In this document: positions 1 to 6,634 of the stretch, piece by piece
Numbering within the stretch: the first letter of the stretch is position 1
Layout: each line of letters opens with the position of its first letter
Assembly (NCBI GenBank): GCA_903831635.1
Contig: CAIKYN010000250.1
Coordinates: 1-8,277, forward strand
DNA: 8,277 nucleotides
From: an uncultured Spartobacteria bacterium
Lineage (GTDB): Bacteria; Verrucomicrobiota; Verrucomicrobiia; Chthoniobacterales; UBA6821
Direction of reading: 5' to 3'
Notes under the pieces: model-generated
Seen by the model: only the letters and a program-made list of their open reading frames with translations
Told to the model about the DNA's origin: nothing
Databases searched by the model: none
Position numbers and translations under genes: made by a program

Positions 1-2
1 AT

Positions 3-179
3 GGCTCTACGAAGTTCCTCAAATGCCTCTTCTACGGCGTCTGTGATGTCGCCACGCTTGGCATCACCGAAGTCATCTTCACCCCTGTGGAGAGCGCCCT
101 GCGCAAACGCGACAAGGCCTACAGGGTCTCTTACGACTCAAACGGCGACGTCAACAGCGTCAAAGTGCTGAGGTGGTAA
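3..179 (+). CDS. C-terminal fragment of an unidentified protein (5' end outside the window)
   Basis: The third forward frame is open from the window edge to a TAA at 177-179 and gives 58 residues ending KVLRW. Third codon positions are strongly G/C, as in the other genes here, while the other two forward frames stop at 43-45 and 169-171. The peptide contains CDVATLGITEVIFTPVESAL, then a charged stretch, and ends in alternating hydrophobic and polar residues (YRVSYDSNGDVNSVKVLRW) that look like a final beta hairpin. From memory, a TLGxxEVxxTPVE pattern occurs in small secreted or lipoprotein-like proteins, but I cannot name the family and the signal peptide would lie outside the window. It is transcribed towards hsdR and ends 87 bp from the hsdR stop, so it is a convergent neighbour and not part of the restriction operon. 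Confidence 0.6.
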   Translation, partial: GSTKFLKCLFYGVCDVATLGITEVIFTPVESALRKRDKAYRVSYDSNGDVNSVKVLRW

Positions 180-180
180 G

Positions 181-220
181 GGAGCTGTCGGTGCAGCTCC
201 AGAATCAACTCGATTGATTC
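181..220. terminator. Tandem hairpins in the convergent gap (possible bidirectional terminator)
   Basis: Two perfect 7-bp inverted repeats lie back to back just after the stop of the left-edge gene. The first pairs GGAGCTG (181-187) with CAGCTCC (194-200) around a 6-nt loop. The second pairs GAATCAA (202-208) with TTGATTC (214-220) around a 5-nt loop. A third, weaker repeat, AGCGGT/ACCGCT (253-258 and 262-267), touches the hsdR stop codon. The position between two convergent genes suits a shared terminator. No T-run follows the stems on either strand, so standard intrinsic termination is not shown and the call rests on position and symmetry. Confidence 0.35.
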
Positions 221-266
221 CGGTCTGGGCAGGTAGCTAGTAGTTGGGACGCAGCGGTTATACCGC

Positions 267-2642
267 TTACTCGTAGAGGGATTTCTGGAAGTCGGCAAAG
301 AGGGCTCCGATCTCCTCTGGCTTCCCAAGGTCGGCCACGGCATCTGCGAGGGAGTCGCGGTATTTGAGGCGCAGGAGCGGAGTGAGCTTTTCCTGATCGA
401 GTTCCTCGACGCCGACCTCCACGTAGTGCTGGAGCACGAAGTCGAGGAAGGCCTGCTGCTTCGTGGTGAATTGGGAATTGATGTAGACCTTGGCGTTAGC
501 GGCCCGGACTTCACGGGTCAGAGGGGCCACGGCGTAGGCCACATAAGCCAGCACGTCAAAGAGATCGCTCTTCTCGGCATCGATGATCCGCTGGATCTCG
601 GCCAACTGATCGATCCCGAAACCTTGCTCGGCGAGTCCCCCGAGCAGGCGGGAGCGGGTATCGGGAGCACTCCAGAGCTTCCTTAGCTCCTCCTCATTTT
701 TGAAGAACTCGGGGATCTTCCCGAAGAGATGCTCCAGGAACTGCTGGGCCGACATCGGTGTGCCGTCTGGATGCCAGAACGTGGTGGCCGTCATGTGCTG
801 GATCGAGCGCTCCTTCCCGTCGGCCAGTTTGACTCTCGTGCGGACCTTGCGCTCACAGATGCAGTTCAACTTGCCGCACTGGGGACACGGCTCCTTGGGA
901 CACTCACAGGGTTGCTTGCCGCAGTCACCACATGGCTGGCGGGGTTCAGGCACGCAGGAGCACTCGGTCTTGCCGCACTTGGGGCATGGTTCCGGTTCGA
1001 GCGGTTCGCCATCCCATCCCGGATCATTGAAGAGCCGGTAAGCCTTCACGAAATCATAGATCGTGAAGTAGTTCTTCCCGTCAAAGAGGCGAGTGCCGCG
1101 TCCGATGATTTGTTTAAACTCGATCATCGAATTGATCGGCCTCATCAGGACGATGTTGCGGATATTCCGGGCGTCGACGCCGGTGGAGAGTTTCTGCGAG
1201 GTGGTCAGGATCGTCGGCAGGGCCTTCTCGTTGTCCTGAAAGTCGCGCAGATGCTGCTCCCCCAGCTCCCCGTCGTCGGCCGTGACACGCTGGCAGTAGT
1301 TGGGATCCTTCGAGGACTTGAGCTGATTGATCGCATCCCGCACCACGAGGGCGTGGTGCTGGTTCGCGCAGAAGACGAGCGTCTTCTCCTTCTGGTTGAT
1401 CAGCCCCATGAAGATCTCGACCCGCTTTCGCTCCCTTTCCGGGATCTCGATCTTCTTGTTGAAGTCGGGCTCCTCGTAAACGCGGCCCGAATCGATTTCA
1501 CCCTCCACCACGGTGTCGTCGGCGGTGTAGGTGTACTCGTCGAGCGTGGTGGAGATCTGCTTCACCTTGAACGGGGTCAGGAAGCCGTCGTTGATGCCAT
1601 CCTTGAGCGAGTAGACGAAGACCGGCTCCCCGAAGTAGGCGTAGGTGTCGACGGTGTCGTGACGCTTCGGCGTGGCGGTGAGGCCCATCTGCACGGCCGG
1701 CTTGAAATACTCCAGAATGCCGCGCCAGGTGCTCTCGTTATTGGCACCTCCCCGATGGCACTCGTCGATGATGATGAAGTCGAAGAAGTCCGGCGGATAG
1801 TCACCAAAATAGGGCGACGGATGGCCGTCCTTCATCGGCCCCGACATGAAGGTCTGGAAGATCGTGAAGAAGATGCTCCCGTTCTTGGGCACCTTCCCCT
1901 TCTTGCGGATGTCGGCCGGGTCGATGCGGACGAGTGCATCCTCGGGGAAAGCCGAGAAGGCGTTGTAGGCTTGGTTTGCCAGAATGTTCCTGTCGGCGAG
2001 AAAGAGGATGCGCGGCTGACGCTCCGGCTTACGGGAGAGATTCCAGCGGCTCTTGAAGAGCTTCCACGCGACTTGGAAGGCGATGAAGGTCTTCCCCGTT
2101 CCCGTCGCCAGCGTGAGGAGGATGCGCTGCTTGTTATCGGCGACCGCCTCCATGACACGCTCCACGGCGATGTCCTGATAGTAGCGGCCGGGATGGGATC
2201 CCCCCTTATCTTCGAAGGGGATTCCTGCAAAGAGATCTCGCCAGTTGTTGGGTTTCTTGTGCGTGAGATTCCATAGCTCTTCCGGAGTTGGGTACCCGGC
2301 GACAACGCCCTCCTCTCCCGTCTCCATGTCGATCCCGTAGATCCCGCGGCCATTGGTGGCGTAGGTGAAGCGGATCGAGAGCTTCCCGGCGTAGTTCTTC
2401 GCCTGCGCCACTCCCTCGGTCAGGGCCTCGGTTTCGGCCTTGGCCTCCACGATTGCCAGCTTGGTATTCCGATACTCCAGCACATAGTCGGCGGTCAGCG
2501 GCTTGCCACGGCGACCATGTGACTCGATACGGCCGAGCGTGATGGAATACTCCCTCCGGATGCGACTCCCCTCGACGACGCCCCACCCCGCAGCCCTAAG
2601 GGCCGGGTCAATGAGTTCTGCGCGTGTCTCGGCTTCGTTCAT
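267..2642 (-). CDS. hsdR: Type I restriction enzyme, R subunit (EcoEI-like HsdR)
   Basis: This 791-residue protein is the motor and nuclease of the complex. With HsdM2-HsdS it binds unmethylated target sites, translocates DNA using ATP and cuts at a distance. The N-terminal nuclease domain (about 1-125) has the D...ExK signature: D52, then E66-A67-K68 in IVEAK. Helicase motifs follow in order: Walker A ATGTGKT (179-185), DECH (293-296), TATPKR (322-327), STGVDARN (486-493) and QIIGRGTRL (511-519). The C-terminal part (about 610-785) resembles the EcoEI_R_C region, and the length suits EcoEI-type R subunits rather than the roughly 1,000-residue EcoR124-like ones. Between helicase and C-terminus sits an unusual cysteine block (553-596). 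The ATG shares one base with the fic stop (TGATG) and has no visible Shine-Dalgarno, which suggests translational coupling. No frameshift is seen and all catalytic motifs are present, so the enzyme should be active. Confidence 0.95.
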   Translation of the reverse strand: MNEAETRAELIDPALRAAGWGVVEGSRIRREYSITLGRIESHGRRGKPLTADYVLEYRNTKLAIVEAKAETEALTEGVAQAKNYAGKLSIRFTYATNGRGIYGIDMETGEEGVVAGYPTPEELWNLTHKKPNNWRDLFAGIPFEDKGGSHPGRYYQDIAVERVMEAVADNKQRILLTLATGTGKTFIAFQVAWKLFKSRWNLSRKPERQPRILFLADRNILANQAYNAFSAFPEDALVRIDPADIRKKGKVPKNGSIFFTIFQTFMSGPMKDGHPSPYFGDYPPDFFDFIIIDECHRGGANNESTWRGILEYFKPAVQMGLTATPKRHDTVDTYAYFGEPVFVYSLKDGINDGFLTPFKVKQISTTLDEYTYTADDTVVEGEIDSGRVYEEPDFNKKIEIPERERKRVEIFMGLINQKEKTLVFCANQHHALVVRDAINQLKSSKDPNYCQRVTADDGELGEQHLRDFQDNEKALPTILTTSQKLSTGVDARNIRNIVLMRPINSMIEFKQIIGRGTRLFDGKNYFTIYDFVKAYRLFNDPGWDGEPLEPEPCPKCGKTECSCVPEPRQPCGDCGKQPCECPKEPCPQCGKLNCICERKVRTRVKLADGKERSIQHMTATTFWHPDGTPMSAQQFLEHLFGKIPEFFKNEEELRKLWSAPDTRSRLLGGLAEQGFGIDQLAEIQRIIDAEKSDLFDVLAYVAYAVAPLTREVRAANAKVYINSQFTTKQQAFLDFVLQHYVEVGVEELDQEKLTPLLRLKYRDSLADAVADLGKPEEIGALFADFQKSLYE
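855..986 (-). repeat. Three tandem CxxCGKxxCxC repeats coded inside hsdR
   Basis: Codons 553-596 of hsdR contain three copies of the same four-cysteine unit: CPKCGKTECSC (553-563), CGDCGKQPCEC (571-581) and CPQCGKLNCIC (586-596). They are joined by short Pro/Glu-rich linkers, and the spacing between copies is 18 and 15 residues. At DNA level each copy contains the same TGCGGCAAG (minus strand) for Cys-Gly-Lys, so the array looks duplicated rather than convergent. The CxxC...CxC layout could bind one zinc per unit. The block lies between the second helicase domain and the C-terminal domain that contacts the methyltransferase. Confidence 0.8.
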
Positions 2643-3709
2643 CAGAGGGAGACGTTGCTCAGTAGTTGGAAGAGCGGTTCATTGATGAAGAAGTTCGACT
2701 TCCCCCTTTTCTCTTTCCGAAGGATGCCCTCTGCCACGAGAAGCTCGAGGTATTTCGAGGCGGTGACGCGTGAAACCCCGAGCTCCTTCTCCACGAACTC
2801 GATCTTCGTGTAGGGATGGTGGAAGAGGTTATTGAGCAGATCCTGGGAGTAGATCTTTTCAAGCCGAGTCCGGATCCGCTCCTTCGTCTCCTTCATGAGG
2901 TCACGCAGTGCTTTCACCAGGGCGATCTCACTCCTCGCCGTCATCGAGACACCACGCACCATGTAGAGGCACCACTCTTTCCAGAGTCCCTTGTCACGGG
3001 TCTCCTGAAGGAGCCTGTAGTATTCCCCCTTGGTGGTCGTGATGTAACGGCTCAGGTAGAGCACGGGCAGATCAAGGAGTCCCTCTCGCTGGAGGATAAG
3101 GAGATTCAGAATGCGCCCGGTCCGACCGTTCCCATCATAGAAGGGATGGATGCTCTCGAACTGATGATGGGCGATCGCCATTCGGAGAAGAGGATTGAGG
3201 TCGTCCTCGGCATGAAGGAACTCCACGAGATTTCCCATCAGCGCCTCCACCTCGGCGGCACTCTGTGGAGGCTCGTAGACGATGCGACCCGTGGCGGGAT
3301 TTTTCAGCACGGTGCCGGGTAGCTTTCTCAGCCCCGCCTTCTTCGGCTCGATGCGCACCTGCACTTCCAGCAGCGTCTTCAGCCGAATCAGCCCGCTGGT
3401 GCGAACATCATCGAATCCGACCTTGAGTGCCTCGACATAGTGCCGCACCTCCTTCACCGCCCCCGGCGCGGACTCCTCCTCCCGGTCGGCGAAGATCTCA
3501 TCGTGGCTCGTGATGATGTTCTCGATTTCGGAGCTATCCTTCGCCTCTTGGATCGCGAGGGTGCTGATCAGGATTGACTGGTTCGGCAGGGATTCACAGA
3601 GCCCCTTCAACTCGGCAAGATGGCGCTCCGCCTCGGCAATGGCCATCCAGACCTCGCGGCAATCCAGCGAGGAGAGATCGGACAGTGGCAGTGGTGAAAG
3701 CGTTGACAT
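2642..3709 (-). CDS. Fic-family protein (class II, N-terminal Fic_N, C-terminal winged helix)
   Basis: The 355-residue protein is a probable adenylyltransferase, and possibly also a de-AMPylase. The catalytic loop HPFYDGNGRTGR (188-199) matches HPFx(D/E)GNGRxxR exactly, with H188 as the general base. A Fic_N-type N-terminus carries SSEIEN (59-64), which fits the (S/T)xxxE(G/N) inhibitory helix. E63 would block ATP in the resting state, which defines class II. VYEPPQ (144-149) lies where the substrate-docking flap is expected. The C-terminus (about 298-345, with ELGVSRVTASKYLELLVAEGIL in the middle) reads as a winged helix-turn-helix. The arrangement and length are like Shewanella SoFic. The gene lies between hsdS and hsdR and its TGA overlaps the hsdR ATG. 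The region before the ATG at 3707-3709 has no Shine-Dalgarno but does have a palindrome and a promoter-like sequence. The target protein cannot be told from sequence. Confidence 0.9.
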   Translation of the reverse strand: MSTLSPLPLSDLSSLDCREVWMAIAEAERHLAELKGLCESLPNQSILISTLAIQEAKDSSEIENIITSHDEIFADREEESAPGAVKEVRHYVEALKVGFDDVRTSGLIRLKTLLEVQVRIEPKKAGLRKLPGTVLKNPATGRIVYEPPQSAAEVEALMGNLVEFLHAEDDLNPLLRMAIAHHQFESIHPFYDGNGRTGRILNLLILQREGLLDLPVLYLSRYITTTKGEYYRLLQETRDKGLWKEWCLYMVRGVSMTARSEIALVKALRDLMKETKERIRTRLEKIYSQDLLNNLFHHPYTKIEFVEKELGVSRVTASKYLELLVAEGILRKEKRGKSNFFINEPLFQLLSNVSL

Positions 3710-3719
3710 GGAAAGAAAG

Positions 3720-3735
3720 TGCTAAAATCTTAGCA
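3720..3735. promoter_or_regulatory. Palindrome before fic, candidate operator
   Basis: TGCTAA (3720-3725) and TTAGCA (3730-3735) form a perfect 6-bp inverted repeat around a 4-bp centre, ending 10 bp before the fic start codon. It overlaps the candidate -10 element of the fic-hsdR promoter, which is where a repressor would act. A winged-helix dimer reads such half-sites, and the adjacent gene codes for a protein with a winged helix. Binding by Fic itself is an inference from this position. A weak RNA hairpin is the alternative. Confidence 0.4.
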
Positions 3736-3755
3736 TGTTCCTATTTTCATGCAAA
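3727..3755 (-). promoter_or_regulatory. Candidate promoter for fic-hsdR
   Basis: Reading the minus strand, TTTGCA (3755-3750) is followed after 17 bp by TAAGAT (3732-3727). The -10 is preceded by TGC, giving an extended -10 (TGnTAAGAT). Transcription would begin around ten bases before the fic ATG, leaving a very short leader, which fits the lack of a Shine-Dalgarno. A second option lies upstream: TTTACA (3796-3791), 16 bp, TATAGA (3774-3769). Both are consensus matches only, made with a sigma-70 model that may not fit this organism well. Confidence 0.35.
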
Positions 3756-3880
3756 CAAAAGCTGGTTTTCTATACATGATTGCTGGAATGTGTAAAGAAT
3801 GTGGCATCGTCAGCGCCATGTTCAGAGAATCATGTAAAGAAAAGGGCGGTTTTCTTATCGCGACGCGCTGGATATGGTGC

Positions 3881-3898
3881 AAAAAAGCGATTTTATCG
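3881..3898 (-). terminator. Weak candidate terminator after hsdS
   Basis: On the minus strand, 40-60 bp after the hsdS stop, CGAT and ATCG (3898-3895 and 3891-3888) can pair around a 3-nt loop. A C and then six T residues (3886-3881) follow. The T-run is right, but a 4-bp stem is short for an intrinsic terminator. Further on, at 3837-3856, AAGAAAA and TTTTCTT flank GGGCGG as a longer but A/T-only stem. If either works, it would separate the hsdM-hsdS transcript from fic-hsdR. Confidence 0.25.
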
Positions 3899-3941
3899 AC
3901 ACGTTTTCGGGATATGGCGTTGGCATCGACATATCGGATCC

Positions 3942-5108
3942 TCACAGATTGCCGGTGAAGGCTTGGTAGAGGAGGGATTTCTTCAGCTCGTCGAGGGCGT
4001 TGAGCTTGTTCTGGTAGAGGGATTCGAGTCGTTGGGTTTCGCATGAAAGAACAGTAATCAACTCGACTATCTTTTGTTGCTCACGCAGAGGCGGCAGAGG
4101 AATTTCCAGTTCGCGTAGGTGATCAATTGACATGGATGGAATCAACGAACGCTCTGACCTTTTCAGCAATTCACCTTTTACGAATTGTGAAGGTATTAGA
4201 TGAAAAAGGTAATCATCGTTCAGCAAATCACGGCGAGCATTGCTAATTTTACACAATGCTACGTTAAAAGCTCCCTCGACCCCCCTGAAAGCGCGTCCTA
4301 CATGGCGGTATGCAACCATCATGATATCGTCCTTTTTCATCTTGTGCAGTTTGGGCGAATCAGGAACGTAAACTGCATAGTTGTCACTTGCTCCGTCGCG
4401 AATCTGATAGAACCTTACATAGCCATTCTTCGGGATGTGCGAGAAAGTACTTTTGGGAGGGTTATGCCCTCTTGATAACTCTGTAAGTGCATCCAGTCTT
4501 TCCATAGTCCATCCCTCGCCTTGTTGACTAAAGACGGTTTGGAGGTGGTTTTGGAAGAGGGCGGGGGCGTTCTGGAGGTTGGCTTCAGCGGTCGCCTTGG
4601 CTTTGGCGATGCCGTCAAACGCTTCGTCGAGAATGCCGACGATCCGCTCCTGCTCGGGGAGTGGGGGCAGTGGGAGCGGCAGAGATTTGATGAACGGGAG
4701 TTTCACTCCCTGAACAGTTGCCCCAGTACCTTCTGCGATAATCACATCGGATACACTCTTAAGCCACCAGTAGAGATAACGGACCTTTAGGGTTTTAGCG
4801 TCTCTTGGGATGATGCCTCGCAGATCTTGATTGATCGCTGTGTCTTGTCCGAGCAGGCATACTTTTCCCAGACCGACACGTGTCGCTATTACAACATTAC
4901 CAGATGGAATTATGTTTGTTGCGCTACTGCGAACAGCCTCTTCGGTAATGCAAAACTCCGTTTCAGTTATGTTGTCCTGACGCATGTCACGAACAGTCGC
5001 CCACGGAATATCGCCTAAGTAATAGGCGGTTTTATCTTTTGAGGGCGTACCTCCTCCAACAACCTCGCAGAGGTCTCCAAGAGGTTTAACCTTCCACCCC
5101 TCTTTCAT
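3942..5108 (-). CDS. hsdS: Type I restriction-modification specificity subunit
   Basis: The 388-residue protein gives the complex its DNA target. It has the classic two-half plan: a first target-recognition domain (about 1-148), a central conserved helical spacer starting LPPLPEQERIVGILDEAF (148-165), a second recognition domain (about 200-338), and a distal spacer starting LPPLREQQKIV (338-348) and ending LLYQAFTGNL. Length and ending are normal, so the subunit looks whole, and a two-part target is expected though its sequence cannot be read from this. The ATG at 5106-5108 was chosen because it overlaps the hsdM stop as ATGA and places the WKVKPLGDLCEVVGGGTP start where the family begins. 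The frame extends 45 codons upstream inside hsdM, but those residues are Arg/Gly-rich out-of-frame translation. The recognition domains are much richer in A/T than the spacers. Confidence 0.93.
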   Translation of the reverse strand: MKEGWKVKPLGDLCEVVGGGTPSKDKTAYYLGDIPWATVRDMRQDNITETEFCITEEAVRSSATNIIPSGNVVIATRVGLGKVCLLGQDTAINQDLRGIIPRDAKTLKVRYLYWWLKSVSDVIIAEGTGATVQGVKLPFIKSLPLPLPPLPEQERIVGILDEAFDGIAKAKATAEANLQNAPALFQNHLQTVFSQQGEGWTMERLDALTELSRGHNPPKSTFSHIPKNGYVRFYQIRDGASDNYAVYVPDSPKLHKMKKDDIMMVAYRHVGRAFRGVEGAFNVALCKISNARRDLLNDDYLFHLIPSQFVKGELLKRSERSLIPSMSIDHLRELEIPLPPLREQQKIVELITVLSCETQRLESLYQNKLNALDELKKSLLYQAFTGNL

Positions 5109-6586
5109 CCCAAGAGCCCCTTGATTCCCTCCAAGATCTCCGCGGCCTCCGCGTCGCCGCGTGAGATCTCCTCGATGATCTCGGAAGGGCTGCGGTGGGT
5201 GACTTCCTCGCCGCCATTCGGGTTCTTCACGGAGAGATCCCATGTCGTGTGGTCGATGCCTCCGATATCAACGGTCCATGACTTCTCGGAGTCGGCTTTA
5301 GTCTTCTGCAGCTCGAGGAATTCCTTCAGGTCGGCGTCGTTGAGCGGATTCGTCTTCCCCATGTTACGACCGGGATTGAGCTGGTAGTACCAGACTTTCT
5401 TGGTCGGGGTTCCTTTCTCGAAGAAGAGGACAACGGTTTTCACCCCGGCCCCGAGGAAGGTGCCGCCGGGGCAGTCGAGGATGATGTGGAGGTTGCAGCT
5501 CTCGAGCAGGAGCTTCCGCAGGCTGACGGCGGCGTTGTCGGTATTCGACAGGAAGGTGTTCTTGATGACGACGGCTCCGCGTCCGCCGGCCCCTCCACCT
5601 TTGAGAATCTTGATGAAGTGCTGGAGGAAGAGGAAGGCGGTCTCTCCGGTGCGGATGGGGAAGTTCTGCTGGACCTCGGCGCGTTCCTTGCCGCCGAAGG
5701 GTGGATTAGCCAGGACGATGTCGTGGCGGTCTTTTTCCTGAATGTCGGAGAGGTTCTCCCCGAGGGTGTTGGTGTGGATGATGTTCGGAGCCTCGATCCC
5801 GTGGAGGATGAGGTTCATGATCGCGATGACGTAGGCGAGGGACTTCTTCTCCTTCCCGTAGAAGGTGCGCTCCTGGAGGGTGCGGAGGTCGCTGGTGGTG
5901 AGCTTCCCGCCCTTGGTGGCGATGGGCGCCATGAGGTAGTCGAAGGCCTCGCAGAGGAAGCCCGCCGATCCGACGGCCCCGTCGTAGATGGTCTCGCCGA
6001 TCTTGGGATCGACGACGCGCACCATGGCGCGGATGAGGGGGCGCGGGGTGTAGTACTCGCCTCCGTTGCGGCCGGCGTTCCCCATGTTCTTGATCTTGGT
6101 CTCGTAGAGGTGGGAGAGCTCGTGCTTCTCGGTCTGGGAGCGGAAGCGGAGCTCGTCGACGTGGTCGATGATCTCGCGGAGGTTGAAGCCGCTCTGGATG
6201 CGGTTTTTGATCTCTCCGAAGATTTCCCCGATCTTGTACTCGATCGTGTTGGGGCCGGAGGCCTTGGTCTTGAAGGAGTGGAGGTAGGGGAAGAGCTTCC
6301 CGTTCACGAAGGCGATGAGGTCGTCGCCAGTCTTGGCCCGGTGATGGTCGATCTGGCCATCGGCCCCCTTTGGCGCGGCCCACGCCTCCCAACGATACGG
6401 CTCGTCAAGGATGTAGCTGTATTTCTTACCGCTCAGGGCGGCCTCGGTCGCCTTGTCCTGCTCGAGGCTGTCGAGGTACTTCAGGAAGAGGAGCCAGGAG
6501 GTCTGCTCGGTGTAGTCGAGCTCGCTGGTGCACCCCGCGTCCTTCCAGAGGACATCGTCGATATTCTTGAAGGCTTGTTCGAACAT
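5105..6586 (-). CDS. hsdM: Type I restriction-modification methyltransferase subunit
   Basis: The 493-residue protein is the S-adenosylmethionine-dependent N6-adenine methyltransferase of the system. With HsdS it protects host DNA. An HsdM_N-like helical domain fills about residues 1-155. GGEYYTPRPLIRAMV (175-189) leads into motif I, IYDGAVGSAGFL (200-211), the S-adenosylmethionine loop. It differs from the textbook DPAxGTGGF form but fits the EcoEI-like subfamily as I recall it. Motif IV NPPFGG (294-299) is the catalytic (N/D)PP(Y/F) for adenine methylation. VVIKNTFLSNTDNA (339-352) is also subfamily-like. The stop overlaps the hsdS start (ATGA), so the two should be made in step. No Shine-Dalgarno is visible before the ATG (CACATCCC precedes it), and no strong promoter was found in the gap to secA. 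A long open frame on the opposite strand (5486-6595) is a composition shadow. Confidence 0.95.
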   Translation of the reverse strand: MFEQAFKNIDDVLWKDAGCTSELDYTEQTSWLLFLKYLDSLEQDKATEAALSGKKYSYILDEPYRWEAWAAPKGADGQIDHHRAKTGDDLIAFVNGKLFPYLHSFKTKASGPNTIEYKIGEIFGEIKNRIQSGFNLREIIDHVDELRFRSQTEKHELSHLYETKIKNMGNAGRNGGEYYTPRPLIRAMVRVVDPKIGETIYDGAVGSAGFLCEAFDYLMAPIATKGGKLTTSDLRTLQERTFYGKEKKSLAYVIAIMNLILHGIEAPNIIHTNTLGENLSDIQEKDRHDIVLANPPFGGKERAEVQQNFPIRTGETAFLFLQHFIKILKGGGAGGRGAVVIKNTFLSNTDNAAVSLRKLLLESCNLHIILDCPGGTFLGAGVKTVVLFFEKGTPTKKVWYYQLNPGRNMGKTNPLNDADLKEFLELQKTKADSEKSWTVDIGGIDHTTWDLSVKNPNGGEEVTHRSPSEIIEEISRGDAEAAEILEGIKGLLG

Positions 6587-6634
6587 GGGATGTGAGACAG
6601 ATAACGGTCAGAAGAGAGGATGACGAGGAGGGAA

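Noticed and set aside
1..171. Forward open frame starting with the ATG at position 1
   Set aside because: It stops at 169-171. Its third positions are less G/C-biased than those of the third frame, and the translation is Ser/Thr/Ala-rich low-complexity sequence.
253..267. 6-bp inverted repeat AGCGGT/ACCGCT as a terminator for hsdR
   Set aside because: It overlaps the stop codon, has a short stem with a 3-nt loop, and no T-run follows on the minus strand.
729..2276. Long forward open frame of 515 codons opposite hsdR
   Set aside because: It lies wholly antisense to hsdR, whose motifs are complete. The residues are rich in Val, Leu, Asp, Glu and Arg with no recognisable domain, as expected from the complement of GC-rich codons.
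5106..5243. Upstream start extending hsdS by 45 codons
   Set aside because: The added residues are Arg/Gly-rich out-of-frame translation of hsdM. The ATG overlapping the hsdM stop fits the family start and the operon style.
5486..6595. Forward open frame of 369 codons opposite hsdM
   Set aside because: It is antisense to the complete HsdM catalytic domain. The Gly/Val/Glu/Asp-rich translation without motifs fits a composition shadow.
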